Of a DNA stretch of 64,000 bases, positions 26,699-34,778 are shown one piece after another; the first letter of the stretch is position 1, and the number at the start of each line of letters is the position of its first letter. Below the pieces are notes generated by a model. It did not search any database, had not been told where the DNA came from, and saw only the letters and a program-made list of their open reading frames with translations. Origin of the DNA: Mesorhizobium sp. B2-4-3 (GTDB lineage: Bacteria > Pseudomonadota > Alphaproteobacteria > Rhizobiales > Rhizobiaceae). The DNA lies in contig NZ_VFVL01000030.1 of NCBI RefSeq assembly GCF_006442815.1, forward strand, positions 1 through 64,000, read 5' to 3'. The translations under genes were made by a program, and so were the position numbers.

Positions 26699-27937
26699 TC
26701 AGTTGCGGCTGTTGAGGTGCTGTACCTGGCGCAGCGCCGGGAACAGATAGGCCCACAGGCCGGCGACGGCGATGGCGCCGATGCCGCCGATCACCACTGC
26801 GGGAACCGTGCCGATCAGCGCCGCCATGGTGCCGGCGCGGAATTCGCCGACCTCGTTGGAGGCGCCGACGAAGACCTGGTTGACGGCGTTGACGCGGCCG
26901 CGCACCTCGTCCGGCGTCCAGAGCTGGATCAGCGTCTCGCGGATATAGACGCTGAACATGTCGGTGGCGCCGAGCAAGGCGAGTGCTGCGATCGACAGCC
27001 AGGTGATGGTCGAGACGCCGAACAGCACGGTGAAGGCGCCGAACAGAGCGACGAAGCCCAGCATGATCTTGCCGGCATGATCGCGGATCGGATGGCCGGC
27101 GAGCCAGACGGCGACGCAGATGGCGCCGATGCCAGGCGCCGAGCGCAGCAGGCCGAGCCCCCAGGGGCCGAGCTCCAGTATGTCGCGCGCATAGACCGGC
27201 AGCAGCGCCGAGGCGCCCGACAGAAGCACGGCGAAGAGGTCGAGCGAGATCGCGCCGAGCACGATCTTCTCGCCCCAGATGTAGCCGAAGCCGGCAAACA
27301 GCGTCTGCATCGTCGGCTTGTCGGTGGCCGTCTGCTGGGCGGGCTTGGGAATGGTGAAGACGAGCGCGGCCGCGGCGAGCATCAGGACGGCGGCGGTGGC
27401 GTAGGCGACTTCCGCCGAAACGCCGTAGAGCAGGCCGCCGGCGACCGGGCCGACGATGGTCGCCGTCTGCCAGGCCGACGAGTTCCAAGCGATCGCGTTG
27501 GCGAAATCCTCCTGCGGCACGAGATTGGCGAACAGCGAGGACGAGGCCGGGCCGTAGAAGGCGCGGGCAATGCCGAACATCACCAGCACGATGAAGATCG
27601 GCAGCGGGCTGGTCAGCCCGCGCAAGGCCAGAAGCAGCAGGGCCAGTGCGCAGCCGGCCTCGACCAAAGTCGACAAGGTCATGATCAGGCGGCGGCCAAA
27701 GCGGTCGGCGACCACGCCGGTGACCAGGACCAGAAGCAACGAAGGCAGGAACTGGACGATGCCGACAATGCCGAGGTCGAACGGATCGCGGGTCAGGTCA
27801 TAGACCTGCCAGCCGACGGCGACCGACACGATCATGGTGGCGAAGGTGGTGAGGAAGCGCGCCGTCCAGTAGCTGAGGAACGGGCGGTGGCGGAAAGCAG
27901 CGTAGCGCTGGTCTGGTGACGTTGCTTCGACGGTCAT
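26699..27937 (-). CDS. MFS transporter (MFS_3/EntS-like exporter)
   Basis: A 412-residue major facilitator protein with about 12 transmembrane helices. The loop motif VADRFGRRLIMTLSTLVEAG (A-motif region between TM2 and TM3) and the FYGPASSSLFANLVPQEDFA segment are typical of the MFS_3 branch that includes enterobactin exporter EntS and several uncharacterised exporters. The substrate is unknown; the neighbours give no hint. I take ATG 27937 (MTVEATSPDQ) as start; the frame is open to 27982. The gap to the next gene upstream is 232 bp and shows nothing further. Confidence 0.87.
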   Translation of the reverse strand: MTVEATSPDQRYAAFRHRPFLSYWTARFLTTFATMIVSVAVGWQVYDLTRDPFDLGIVGIVQFLPSLLLVLVTGVVADRFGRRLIMTLSTLVEAGCALALLLLALRGLTSPLPIFIVLVMFGIARAFYGPASSSLFANLVPQEDFANAIAWNSSAWQTATIVGPVAGGLLYGVSAEVAYATAAVLMLAAAALVFTIPKPAQQTATDKPTMQTLFAGFGYIWGEKIVLGAISLDLFAVLLSGASALLPVYARDILELGPWGLGLLRSAPGIGAICVAVWLAGHPIRDHAGKIMLGFVALFGAFTVLFGVSTITWLSIAALALLGATDMFSVYIRETLIQLWTPDEVRGRVNAVNQVFVGASNEVGEFRAGTMAALIGTVPAVVIGGIGAIAVAGLWAYLFPALRQVQHLNSRN

Positions 27938-28169
27938 GGTTTGAGGGCCCCGTTGCGACGATGGCCGGCGGGGCACTTCCACGGTGGGCGCTGGTCCGGC
28001 CGCAACCCTTTAGCCCAGTTCGTCTTGCCATGCGCGCAAAAAATCCACTGGATGAAGGATTTTGCCGGAGTGTCTCATCGAACGCGCACGAACTCTCGCC
28101 ATGGCGCAGCGAGAGAGGCGATCGGCTCGCAGGTCGAGTTGCCGAAGCCACCCGGTCGCCAATCCGGCC

Positions 28170-29252
28170 TCAATGAGGTGCTCCAAAGTATTTGGTCCGA
28201 AGCTCATCGATTTCACCTTTATCGCGGGCGCCGAGCAATTCTATTGTCAGCGGACGGGTCAAGGGGCTCTGGCGCGGAAGGGCGAAGCCATACTTGTCCG
28301 GTTGGAACAGGCGCCCAACCACTTTCGTCGGTGGATTGGGATGTGTGTAGGCATAGTATTCCAGAACCGGTGCATCGGCGATGATGGCGGTCACCTGGCC
28401 ATCCACCAGCCCGTCGACGGCGCGATCGAGGCCGGCGTAGGTCTGCGTCTGCAAGCCCTCCTGTTGCGCAAAATCCTCCTCGACCGTACCACTCAGCACG
28501 CCGACCGTCTTGTCGGTGAGGTCGGCGATGTCGTTGATCTGGTTGGTGAGTGAAAGCGTCGTCATCACGCTCGTGACCGACGAGGTGACGTAGGCAAGCA
28601 CGGCGATACCGCAAACCAGCCACAGACCTTGCCAGATGCGCCCGATCCAGCCGAACAGGTTCTTTCGCGACGGCGGCTTGCCGGATGTCGCGACCGACAT
28701 CACTGTATAGAAGCTCTCGGCGATGCCGTCGCGCCACCGCTTGGGGAACGCCGCGTCAAACCGCCGGTCGAAGAAGGTGAGTAGAACCGTGGCAGCCACG
28801 ATGATCAGGCCGATCCAGACATAGGCCTTCAGGAAACCGGCATCGCTGAGACCCTCGATCAGATTGCCGAAGCCCTTTCCCTGATCCGTGCCGGTCATGA
28901 TCCGCATGCCGCCGTCGAACCAGGGTTGGGTGAAGTCGACCCGTTCAGCCCGGGACTGGTTTATGGTGAGGTTGGTGACGGCCACGTCGACCTTGCCGGA
29001 GGCGGTGGCCTCGACGAGATCATGGACGGTCTGGAATTCGACATAGCGGTACTGGCGGCCCAGTTTCGGAGCGAGATCCTCCCAAAGATCGACTGCCATG
29101 CCAGTGAGCCGTCCGCCATTCTTCATGACGAAAGGAGGATTGACGAAGACACCAACGTTCAGCGGCGCGGAAGGCTGTTGGGCATGGGCGGCAATCTGTG
29201 GCCACAACAGCGCCAGAAGCAGGGCGAAAGCGCCGGCTAGCCTGCACCACAT
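28170..29252 (-). CDS. GluR0-like ligand-gated ion channel (SBP domain split by a pore module)
   Basis: A 360-residue protein with a cleavable signal peptide (1-24, ending AAHA) and the two lobes of a family-3 solute-binding domain split by a channel. Lobe 1 spans about 28-138 (ligand-type VTNLTINQSRAERVDFTQP), then TM1 141-161, a re-entrant pore helix about 178-192 (FYTVMSVATSGKPP), TM2 201-232 ending SSVTSVMTTLSL, and lobe 2 from about 240 (DLTDKTVGVLSGT). This is the prokaryotic ionotropic glutamate receptor plan, lacking the third TM helix of animal receptors. The K+ filter TVGYG of Synechocystis GluR0 is not present, so ion selectivity is open. Confidence 0.85.
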   Translation of the reverse strand: MWCRLAGAFALLLALLWPQIAAHAQQPSAPLNVGVFVNPPFVMKNGGRLTGMAVDLWEDLAPKLGRQYRYVEFQTVHDLVEATASGKVDVAVTNLTINQSRAERVDFTQPWFDGGMRIMTGTDQGKGFGNLIEGLSDAGFLKAYVWIGLIIVAATVLLTFFDRRFDAAFPKRWRDGIAESFYTVMSVATSGKPPSRKNLFGWIGRIWQGLWLVCGIAVLAYVTSSVTSVMTTLSLTNQINDIADLTDKTVGVLSGTVEEDFAQQEGLQTQTYAGLDRAVDGLVDGQVTAIIADAPVLEYYAYTHPNPPTKVVGRLFQPDKYGFALPRQSPLTRPLTIELLGARDKGEIDELRTKYFGAPH

Positions 29253-29880
29253 CCGCGTTGCGATCCTTTTCTCGTCAGCCGAGGACGACCGACGGCGTTC
29301 ATGAGACCCGAAACATTGAAAATCCGCCGGCCAGTTCCTGCGTTTCTTTCGCTCCGTGCAAAGGGTGACCTGCTTCGAAAATGCCAGGGCAATATATCGA
29401 TATGCAAGCGATGGTGTATCAGGATATCTCGCTCCGCTTTCTTGCCTATCCTTACGTAACTCGACGGCGTCATTTTGTATTAGTTCTTAGTCTATGCGTT
29501 CTGCAAAAGTGTAATAGGGTTCGTTTTATGGGAAGTTTGTGTCGATAACATATTAGCATTCGCTAAGCGAGTCGACATGGTCGCATGATTATTAATCATT
29601 TTCAAAGTTAAGCCAGTGGCCTGACATTTTTTCCTTGCCATAGGTCAACTTCAGACGCAACCTTCAGGCGACATCAACCGCGCTGGCGGATTGTCGGCAT
29701 GCTTGGGCGGATGGGCGCTAAGCATGGAGAGGGAATAGGCATTCACCGAGGCGGCTCCCACAGGGAGCGTCCCCCCCCCCTCGACCTTAAGAGCACTTGC
29801 TGGTGGTTCGATCGCCGCAATCGTTGTGCGGCGATCCGGACGAACATCGCATGGCCGCCAGCCAGTCGGAGGAGTGAGCC
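29253..29880. other. AT-rich intergenic region upstream of the repeat lipoprotein gene
   Basis: A 628-bp stretch without a credible gene. The part 29460-29640 is distinctly AT-richer than the surroundings and contains the inverted repeat atgatta-t-taatcat near 29586 and the near-palindrome gctaagcg. A 10-base C run lies at 29771-29780, after a short hairpin (gctccc/gggagc at 29755-29769). The promoters of both flanking genes must lie here. Confidence 0.7.
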
Positions 29881-30210
29881 ATGAAATTGATGATCCACGC
29901 GACCTTGGTCGCCGCCTCGCTGACGTTCGCCGGTTGCACCACCGACAGCATCGATAGTCGACCGCAATACGACAGGAACGGCAACCCCAATTTCGATACG
30001 CGTGGCCGTTACATCGGATGTCATGGGCTCGGATGCAAAGTCGACGACCCTGACGATGCGGATCAAAGCATCGACGACAGGCCGCAATACGACAGGAACG
30101 GCAATCCCAACTTCGATACGCGCGGCAACTATCAGGGTTGCAACGGCATCGGCTGCGAGGTCGACACGCCGGATGACGACAGGTCGTCGGACGATGACGA
30201 TTCCGGTTAA
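29881..30210 (+). CDS. Lipoprotein with two tandem Asp/Asn/Gly-rich repeats
   Basis: A 109-residue protein with a strong SD (ggagg) before the ATG, a signal peptide and the lipobox LTFAGC (Cys19), so it is predicted to be anchored to the membrane by lipid. The mature part consists of two nearly identical 36-residue units, each containing RPQYDRNGNPNFDTRG, then a G-C-x-G-I/L-G-C pair of cysteines, then an acidic D-D-P-D-D tail. The repeated D-x-N-G-N-P and acidic segments suggest calcium binding, which is inference. Function unknown. Confidence 0.8.
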   Translation: MKLMIHATLVAASLTFAGCTTDSIDSRPQYDRNGNPNFDTRGRYIGCHGLGCKVDDPDDADQSIDDRPQYDRNGNPNFDTRGNYQGCNGIGCEVDTPDDDRSSDDDDSG

Positions 30211-30241
30211 TGGACTCCGCAGCAAGAGAAGGACGCTATCC

Positions 30242-30715
30242 ATGTCTGAATTCGGCGACCTGGAGCAGTTCACCGTTTCACGGAAACGCCGAACTGTTCT
30301 AGCTGTTTGTTTTTGCGCAATTCCGGGCCTCGCCGGGCTGGAAATGACGCTGGCCCCTGCTTTCGCAGCGAATAACGCCTGTGACGGCATAAAGATCGAA
30401 GTGACGAAGGCGCGCAAACAGGAATATGCCCCTCTCGTCGCCGCGGCGGTGGGCAACAAGTTCAAGCCTGCCCAGGCGAAGTTCTTCACGATCATGGAGA
30501 GCGGCAACTGGAGCGCCGTTTACGTCTCCACGCCCGTCAGCGATGACGGCGTGATGTTCTTCCAGACGGTCAACGGGAAGAAACAGTTCCGCGACGTCTG
30601 GGGCGGTTATGCGGAGCCATCGGAAAAACCCGACCTTGTGTCTTGGGCGAAGAAGCTCGGAGCGCCGGAAAGATTGGCCAGATGTTTCGCCGAAACCGTC
30701 ACGGAACGACAGTGA
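30242..30715 (+). CDS. Small secreted protein with repeat-derived signal peptide
   Basis: A 157-residue protein, start ATG 30242 with agaagga upstream. Residues 9-29 are encoded by a copy of the A repeat: FTVSRKRRTVLAVCFCAIPG supplies the positively charged n-region and hydrophobic core of a signal peptide, continuing LAPAFA before the mature start NNACDGIKIEV. The mature domain (about 40-157) has one Cys at each end (NNAC; LARCFAETV) and a beta-rich middle (GNWSAVYVSTPVSDDGVMFF). No family recognised. It ends 17 bp inside the convergent aminotransferase gene. Confidence 0.75.
   Translation: MSEFGDLEQFTVSRKRRTVLAVCFCAIPGLAGLEMTLAPAFAANNACDGIKIEVTKARKQEYAPLVAAAVGNKFKPAQAKFFTIMESGNWSAVYVSTPVSDDGVMFFQTVNGKKQFRDVWGGYAEPSEKPDLVSWAKKLGAPERLARCFAETVTERQ
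30267..30327 (+). repeat. A-family repeat inside a coding region
   Basis: gtttcaccgtttcacggaaa, then cgccgaactgttctagctgt, then tttgcgcaattccgg match the first half of the A repeat seen at 4.0 and 42.9 kb. It is read in frame as part of the signal peptide of the gene at 30242. Confidence 0.88.
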
Positions 30716-31817
30716 CGGCCTCTCTCAGGGCAACCGAGATGGCCGCCAGCCCGCCGCGCAACTCCGCCTCTTTCGGCCAGCCGAAGCCGAGGCGGAAGAA
30801 GCGTTTCGGCATCTCGAACCAGTGACCGGGACCGACATAGGTGCTGTGCTCCTCCAGCAGCCGGGTGTAGAACTTGTCGAGGTCGAAGCGGGCATCGACG
30901 TTGAGCCGCGGAAAGCCGACGACGCCGCCTTGCGGCCGCACCCAGTCGACCAGCGCCTCGCCGTCGATCCAGTCCTGGACGATGTCGCGGCGCCTGGCCA
31001 TTTCGGGGAGCAGCGAGGCGAGGAAGGCATCACGGCGTTCGAGCGTGGCGCGCGCGATCGCCTCGTCGATGACGCTGCCGCAGATGCCGATCTGCTCCTT
31101 GGCGGCGAGGAATGTTTCCTGCAATTGCGGATCGCGGGTCACCAGCCAGCCGATGCGGATGCCCGGAATGCCGAAGGCCTTGGACAGCGAGCAGACGCTG
31201 ATGGCGCTTGGGCTGAGCGAGGCCGCCGACGGCAACCGCGCGCCATAAGAGAGGTCGCGATAGGTCTCGTCGACCAGCAGCCGGCATTTGCGGCTCTCCG
31301 CAAGCGCGATCAGCGCGTCGAGATCGGCGCGTGTCATCATCGTGCCGGTCGGGTTGTGCGGGCAGGTGACGCTGATCAGTTTGGTGTTAGGCCGCATCTC
31401 TGCCTTCACACGGTCGATGTCGATGGCAAAGTCCTGGTCGAAATCGAGATCGACATAGGAGATGGCGCAGCCGATCGCCTTGGGGGTCTCGATGTTGGTG
31501 GCGTAGTTCGGCCGCACGACCACGAGATGGTCGCTGGCCGACAAAAGCGACGTGGCGATGATGAACAGCGCGCCGGCCGCGCCAGCGGTCACCAGCACAT
31601 CGTCGGGAGCAAGGCCCTTGTCCTGCCCGGCGATCAGCGCCCGCAAGTCCTTGTCGCCGCGATGCTCGCCGTAAAACAGCGTGAGGTCGGGCAGCGCGAG
31701 ACCGATGTCGGAAAGTTTCTGGTCGGCGATCGAGCTTTCGGAAAGGTTGTGGCGGATGCGGTCGTAGCCGTATTCCTCCGGCGCTTCCTTCTCGATCACC
31801 ATCCTGGCGTAGTTCAT
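30699..31817 (-). CDS. PLP-dependent class I/II aminotransferase
   Basis: A 372-residue fold-type I aminotransferase. Present are the small-domain/cofactor loop AGAAGALFIIATS (about 80-90), CPHNPTG (152-158), the PLP-ring Asp183 in LLVDETYRDL, the PLP-binding Lys213 in SLSKAFGIPGIRIGW, and the substrate carboxylate Arg in FFRLGFGWP. Closest in layout to the AspC/AlaT-like subfamily I gamma; the substrate cannot be fixed. The start ATG 31817 has gggggag upstream. Upstream lies an A repeat, and it does not appear to form an operon with MucR. Confidence 0.87.
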   Translation of the reverse strand: MNYARMVIEKEAPEEYGYDRIRHNLSESSIADQKLSDIGLALPDLTLFYGEHRGDKDLRALIAGQDKGLAPDDVLVTAGAAGALFIIATSLLSASDHLVVVRPNYATNIETPKAIGCAISYVDLDFDQDFAIDIDRVKAEMRPNTKLISVTCPHNPTGTMMTRADLDALIALAESRKCRLLVDETYRDLSYGARLPSAASLSPSAISVCSLSKAFGIPGIRIGWLVTRDPQLQETFLAAKEQIGICGSVIDEAIARATLERRDAFLASLLPEMARRRDIVQDWIDGEALVDWVRPQGGVVGFPRLNVDARFDLDKFYTRLLEEHSTYVGPGHWFEMPKRFFRLGFGWPKEAELRGGLAAISVALREAVTVVP

Positions 31818-31840
31818 AGCCGGCTCCCCCAGCGGTTCAT

Positions 31841-31912
31841 CGTTTTAAACAAACCGCACGTCCTGTTTTGACGCAATTCCGTGCCGCTTTACACTTTTCC
31901 TGGAATTGCCCT
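31841..31912 (+). repeat. A-family intergenic repeat, partial
   Basis: Matches the A family from the cgtttt/aaac core through gacgcaattccgtgccg to acttttcctggaattgccct. It lies between the aminotransferase start and the mucR terminator. Confidence 0.75.
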
Positions 31913-31930
31913 GGTGGCCTCATCCAAGCC

Positions 31931-31976
31931 ACAAAAGCAGGAAGCCTGCCAAGGCTGTTTCCTCGGCAGGCTTCCT
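31931..31976 (-). terminator. Rho-independent terminator of the mucR gene
   Basis: A perfect 12-bp inverted repeat (AGGAAGCCTGCC at 31939-31950, GGCAGGCTTCCT at 31965-31976) with a 14-nt loop. On the minus strand it is followed by CTTTTGT, a short U-run. It lies 26 bp past the MucR stop. Confidence 0.85.
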
Positions 31977-32002
31977 CAAACCATTGGTGCAGGCGCGTTA
32001 TT

Positions 32003-32464
32003 TCAGGCCGAGGCTTTGGCCTTCCTGCCCCTTGCAGGCTTCGCCGGCTCCGGTTCCGCCTTGCGGCCGAGGCCGATCGACTTGGCGAGCTGCGAGCGCG
32101 ACGCCGCGTAATTTGGCGCGACCATCGGGTAGTCCACCGGGAGGCCCCATTTGGTCCGGTAAGCCTCCGGCGTCAGGCCGAAATGCACGCCGATATGGCG
32201 CTTCAGCGATTTGAACTTCTTCCCGTCCTCGAGGCAGATGATGTAATCCGGCGTCACCGAGCGCCTGGGATTGACGGCGGGAACGAGCGGGGGCGCCGCG
32301 GGCGCCGCCGGCTGGCTGATCCCGCCGATCGAAGAGGCGACGCTGGCGATCAGTCCGCCCAGGTCCGAAGCAGGCAGGCGATTTTTCGCGACATAGGCCG
32401 ATACGATATGAGCGGTGAGCTCGAGCAGGTCGATTTCCCTGGCTGTGCTTGTGTCCTCGTCCAC
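32003..32464 (-). CDS. mucR: MucR/Ros-family zinc-finger transcriptional regulator
   Basis: A 153-residue regulator starting at GTG 32464, chosen because ggaggg lies 6 nt upstream and the protein then begins DEDTSTAREIDLLELTAHIV, the normal MucR N-terminus. The prokaryotic Ros finger lies near 77-94: Cys77-x2-Asp80-x9-His90-x3-His94 (CLEDGKKFKSLKRHIGVH), with Asp replacing the second Cys of Ros; Mesorhizobium loti proteins with this substitution are known. MucR proteins are H-NS-like repressors of exopolysaccharide, motility and symbiosis genes that bind AT-rich DNA. The C-terminal tail is basic and repetitive (EPAKPARGRKAKASA). Confidence 0.9.
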   Translation of the reverse strand: MDEDTSTAREIDLLELTAHIVSAYVAKNRLPASDLGGLIASVASSIGGISQPAAPAAPPLVPAVNPRRSVTPDYIICLEDGKKFKSLKRHIGVHFGLTPEAYRTKWGLPVDYPMVAPNYAASRSQLAKSIGLGRKAEPEPAKPARGRKAKASA

Positions 32465-32668
32465 GTAGTCCCTCCATTTCTGCCGCAAGGTCGCGAAAAC
32501 GATCCGGTTTTCGCGGTGTAATGTCGAAGCGCTGCGAGCGTTGTTTGCGAATTCGGGAAGCCGCAAGGGCCGCAGGCCGGCGAATTCCTAGTCGGCAAAT
32601 CTGCGCGGCGCAACGTTTGTCGCGTCAATACACGCTGTTTTGAACAATTATACTGAAATATAACAATA
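32465..32668 (-). promoter_or_regulatory. mucR leader and AT-rich promoter region
   Basis: An intergenic region with a hairpin (9-bp stem CGCGAAAAC/GTTTTCGCG at 32492-32515, loop gatccg) 28 nt ahead of the GTG start and an AT-rich stretch near 32640-32665 (attatactgaaatataac). MucR proteins commonly repress their own genes through AT-rich sites, so autoregulation is likely (inference). Confidence 0.65.
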
Positions 32669-33373
32669 TCAGACGACCAGCGCCTTGTCGCGCCACAGAC
32701 GAAATCCTCCCTCGAAAGCGCGAGTGTTGTCGCCGCGCCGGGATTTTTCAGGCAATTGATCGAGCTTGTCGACATTGCCGCCGCCGATCACGACATAATC
32801 CGGCTGCAAGGCGGCGCGAAGCCTGTCGACAACGTCGAAAACGTATTTGCGCCACCTCTTCTTCCCGCGCTTTACCAGGCCGCGCTCGCCGACGTAATCC
32901 TCGAAACTGGCGCCTTTCTTGTAGGGCAGGTGGGCAAGCTCCATGGGCTGTCCGACATTCTTGATGATCATGGCGGCGCCCAAGCCCGTGCCGAGGCCGA
33001 GGAACAGCATGCGGCCGCCGTCATAGCTGCCGATCGCCTGCATCAACGCGTCGTTGACCAGCTTCACCGGCTTGCCGAAGGCAGCGGTGAAATCATAGCC
33101 GTTCCAGCCCTTGCCGAGGTTGAAGGGATCGAGCGAGGGTTTGTTGTCGCGCACGGGGCCCGGATAACCCATCGAGATCACGTCGTAGTCCAGGTCCTCC
33201 GCCAGTTTCTTCACCGAAGCGACGACCTGGTCCGGGGTCAAGCCCGGCCCGGACGCGACCCGGCGCATCTCGCCGCCGGCGCTGGTGAGAATCTTTACAT
33301 GCGAGCCGCCGACGTCGATGGCGAGCACGATCGGATCGCTGCCCGCCGCGGCGGTTTTTGCTGCCTTCGCCAT
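32669..33373 (-). CDS. ROK-family sugar kinase (polyphosphate-glucokinase-like)
   Basis: A 234-residue ROK protein with the ATP-binding start VLAIDVGGSHVKILTSAG, the DYDVISMGYPGPVRDN region and the LFLGLGTGLGAAMI phosphate loop; length and MGYPGPV motif fit the polyphosphate/ATP glucokinase (PpgK) branch. It should phosphorylate glucose to glucose 6-phosphate. It is the last gene of a same-strand run after GH15, gnd and zwf, so glucose released by the glucoamylase would enter the oxidative pentose phosphate path. No zinc-finger motif of classic ROK repressors is present. SD ggggagg before the start. Confidence 0.85.
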   Translation of the reverse strand: MAKAAKTAAAGSDPIVLAIDVGGSHVKILTSAGGEMRRVASGPGLTPDQVVASVKKLAEDLDYDVISMGYPGPVRDNKPSLDPFNLGKGWNGYDFTAAFGKPVKLVNDALMQAIGSYDGGRMLFLGLGTGLGAAMIIKNVGQPMELAHLPYKKGASFEDYVGERGLVKRGKKRWRKYVFDVVDRLRAALQPDYVVIGGGNVDKLDQLPEKSRRGDNTRAFEGGFRLWRDKALVV

Positions 33374-33389
33374 CCCGTCCTCCCCAAAG

Positions 33390-34766
33390 TTACTTGCTCG
33401 GATTGATCCAGCCGTCGGGCGGGCCGAAGCCGTTCATGGCATCGGCCGGCCCCCAGGTCCTGGGCGCATAGATTGCCGGCGCCGTGGTGTCGCCGAGCAC
33501 CGGCCCGACGATGCGCCAGGCAAGCTCGGCCGCGTCCTGGCGGGTGAAGAGTTGGCCGTTGCCGTTCATGGCGTCGCCGATCAGCCGTTCATAGGGCGGC
33601 ATGTCGCCCTTGGTGTCGTCGAGCGCGGTCAGCTCCACCTGCTCGCCGATCATGTCGTCGCCGGCGACCTTGCGCTGGGCACCGATCGAGATCGCCACCT
33701 GCGGGTCGATGCGGAAGCGCACATAATTGGCGTCGCCCGGCTTGATCGGGTCGAAGACGTCGAGCGGCGGCCGCTTCATGCGCACGATCACCTCGGTGGC
33801 GTGCACCGGCATGTTCTTGCCGGCGCGGATGAAGAAAGGCACATCCTGCCAACGCCAGGTGTCGACGAAGAAGCGCACCGCCGCGAAGGTCTCGACCGGC
33901 GAGTTGGGCCTGACGCCCGGTTCGGCCAGATAGCCGTCGAACTGGCCGCGCACGACATCGTCCTTGGTCAGCGTGCGGATGGCGCGCAGCACCTGTACCT
34001 TCTCGTCGATCAGGTCGTCGGCCGAGCGGCCGACCGGCGGTTCCATGGCCAGAAGCAGCAGGATGTTGAGCAGGTGGTTCTCGATCACGTCGCGGATGCA
34101 GCCGACATCGTCATAGAATTTGCCGCGGCCCTCGACGCCGAAATCCTCGGCCATGGTGATCTGCACGCTTTCGACGAAGTTGCGGTTCCAGATCGGCTCG
34201 AGGAAGGCGTTGGCGAAGCGGAAATAGAGCAGGTTCTGGATCGCCTCCTTGCCGAGATAATGGTCGATGCGGAAGATCGACTGTTCGTCGAACACCAGAT
34301 GCAGCACCCGGTTCAGCCAGCGCGCCGACTGCAGGTCGTGGCCGAACGGCTTTTCCACCATCAGCCGCGCGCCGCGCGCGGTGCCGGACTGCTCCAGTCC
34401 TTGCACAACGGTTTCGAACATGGTCGGGGGGACGGCCATGTAGTGCAGCGGCCGCTGCGCGGAACCCAGCGCCGTCTTCAGCTTCTCGAAGGTCGCGCCG
34501 TCGCGGTAGTCGCCGCTGACATAGCGCAGCTGTGAGGCGAGCTTGGCAAAAACCTTGTCGTCGATCGAACCCAGCGCCGTGACGATGCCGTCGCGGGCGC
34601 GGTCCACCAGTTTGGGGAGTTCCCAAGGGTCGAAGGCGACGCCGATCACCGGCTCGCTCAGCGTGCCCTTGGCAACCATCTGGTAGAGCGCCGGGAAAAT
34701 CTTCTTGTGCGCAAGGTCGCCGGTCGCTCCGAAAAGCACCAGCGTGTCAGACCTCTCTTGGCTCAT
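33390..34766 (-). CDS. zwf: Glucose-6-phosphate 1-dehydrogenase
   Basis: A 458-residue NADP-dependent enzyme that opens the oxidative pentose phosphate and Entner-Doudoroff pathways. Present are the Rossmann start [29 protein letters not shown], and the active-site [21 protein letters not shown] (His and Lys). It is slightly shorter than the usual roughly 490 residues. SD ggggag precedes the ATG. It follows gnd by 12 bp and precedes the ROK kinase by 16 bp, in one likely operon. A second, conventional zwf may exist elsewhere, as is common in rhizobia. Confidence 0.95.
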   Translation of the reverse strand: MSQERSDTLVLFGATGDLAHKKIFPALYQMVAKGTLSEPVIGVAFDPWELPKLVDRARDGIVTALGSIDDKVFAKLASQLRYVSGDYRDGATFEKLKTALGSAQRPLHYMAVPPTMFETVVQGLEQSGTARGARLMVEKPFGHDLQSARWLNRVLHLVFDEQSIFRIDHYLGKEAIQNLLYFRFANAFLEPIWNRNFVESVQITMAEDFGVEGRGKFYDDVGCIRDVIENHLLNILLLLAMEPPVGRSADDLIDEKVQVLRAIRTLTKDDVVRGQFDGYLAEPGVRPNSPVETFAAVRFFVDTWRWQDVPFFIRAGKNMPVHATEVIVRMKRPPLDVFDPIKPGDANYVRFRIDPQVAISIGAQRKVAGDDMIGEQVELTALDDTKGDMPPYERLIGDAMNGNGQLFTRQDAAELAWRIVGPVLGDTTAPAIYAPRTWGPADAMNGFGPPDGWINPSK

Positions 34767-34778
34767 GCAGTTTCTCCC

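Noticed and set aside
26717-27919. Long open frame (400 codons) antisense to the MFS gene
   Set aside because: It mirrors the codon periodicity of the high-GC MFS gene and is rich in Asp, Gly, Gln and Arg with no family character or ribosome-binding site.
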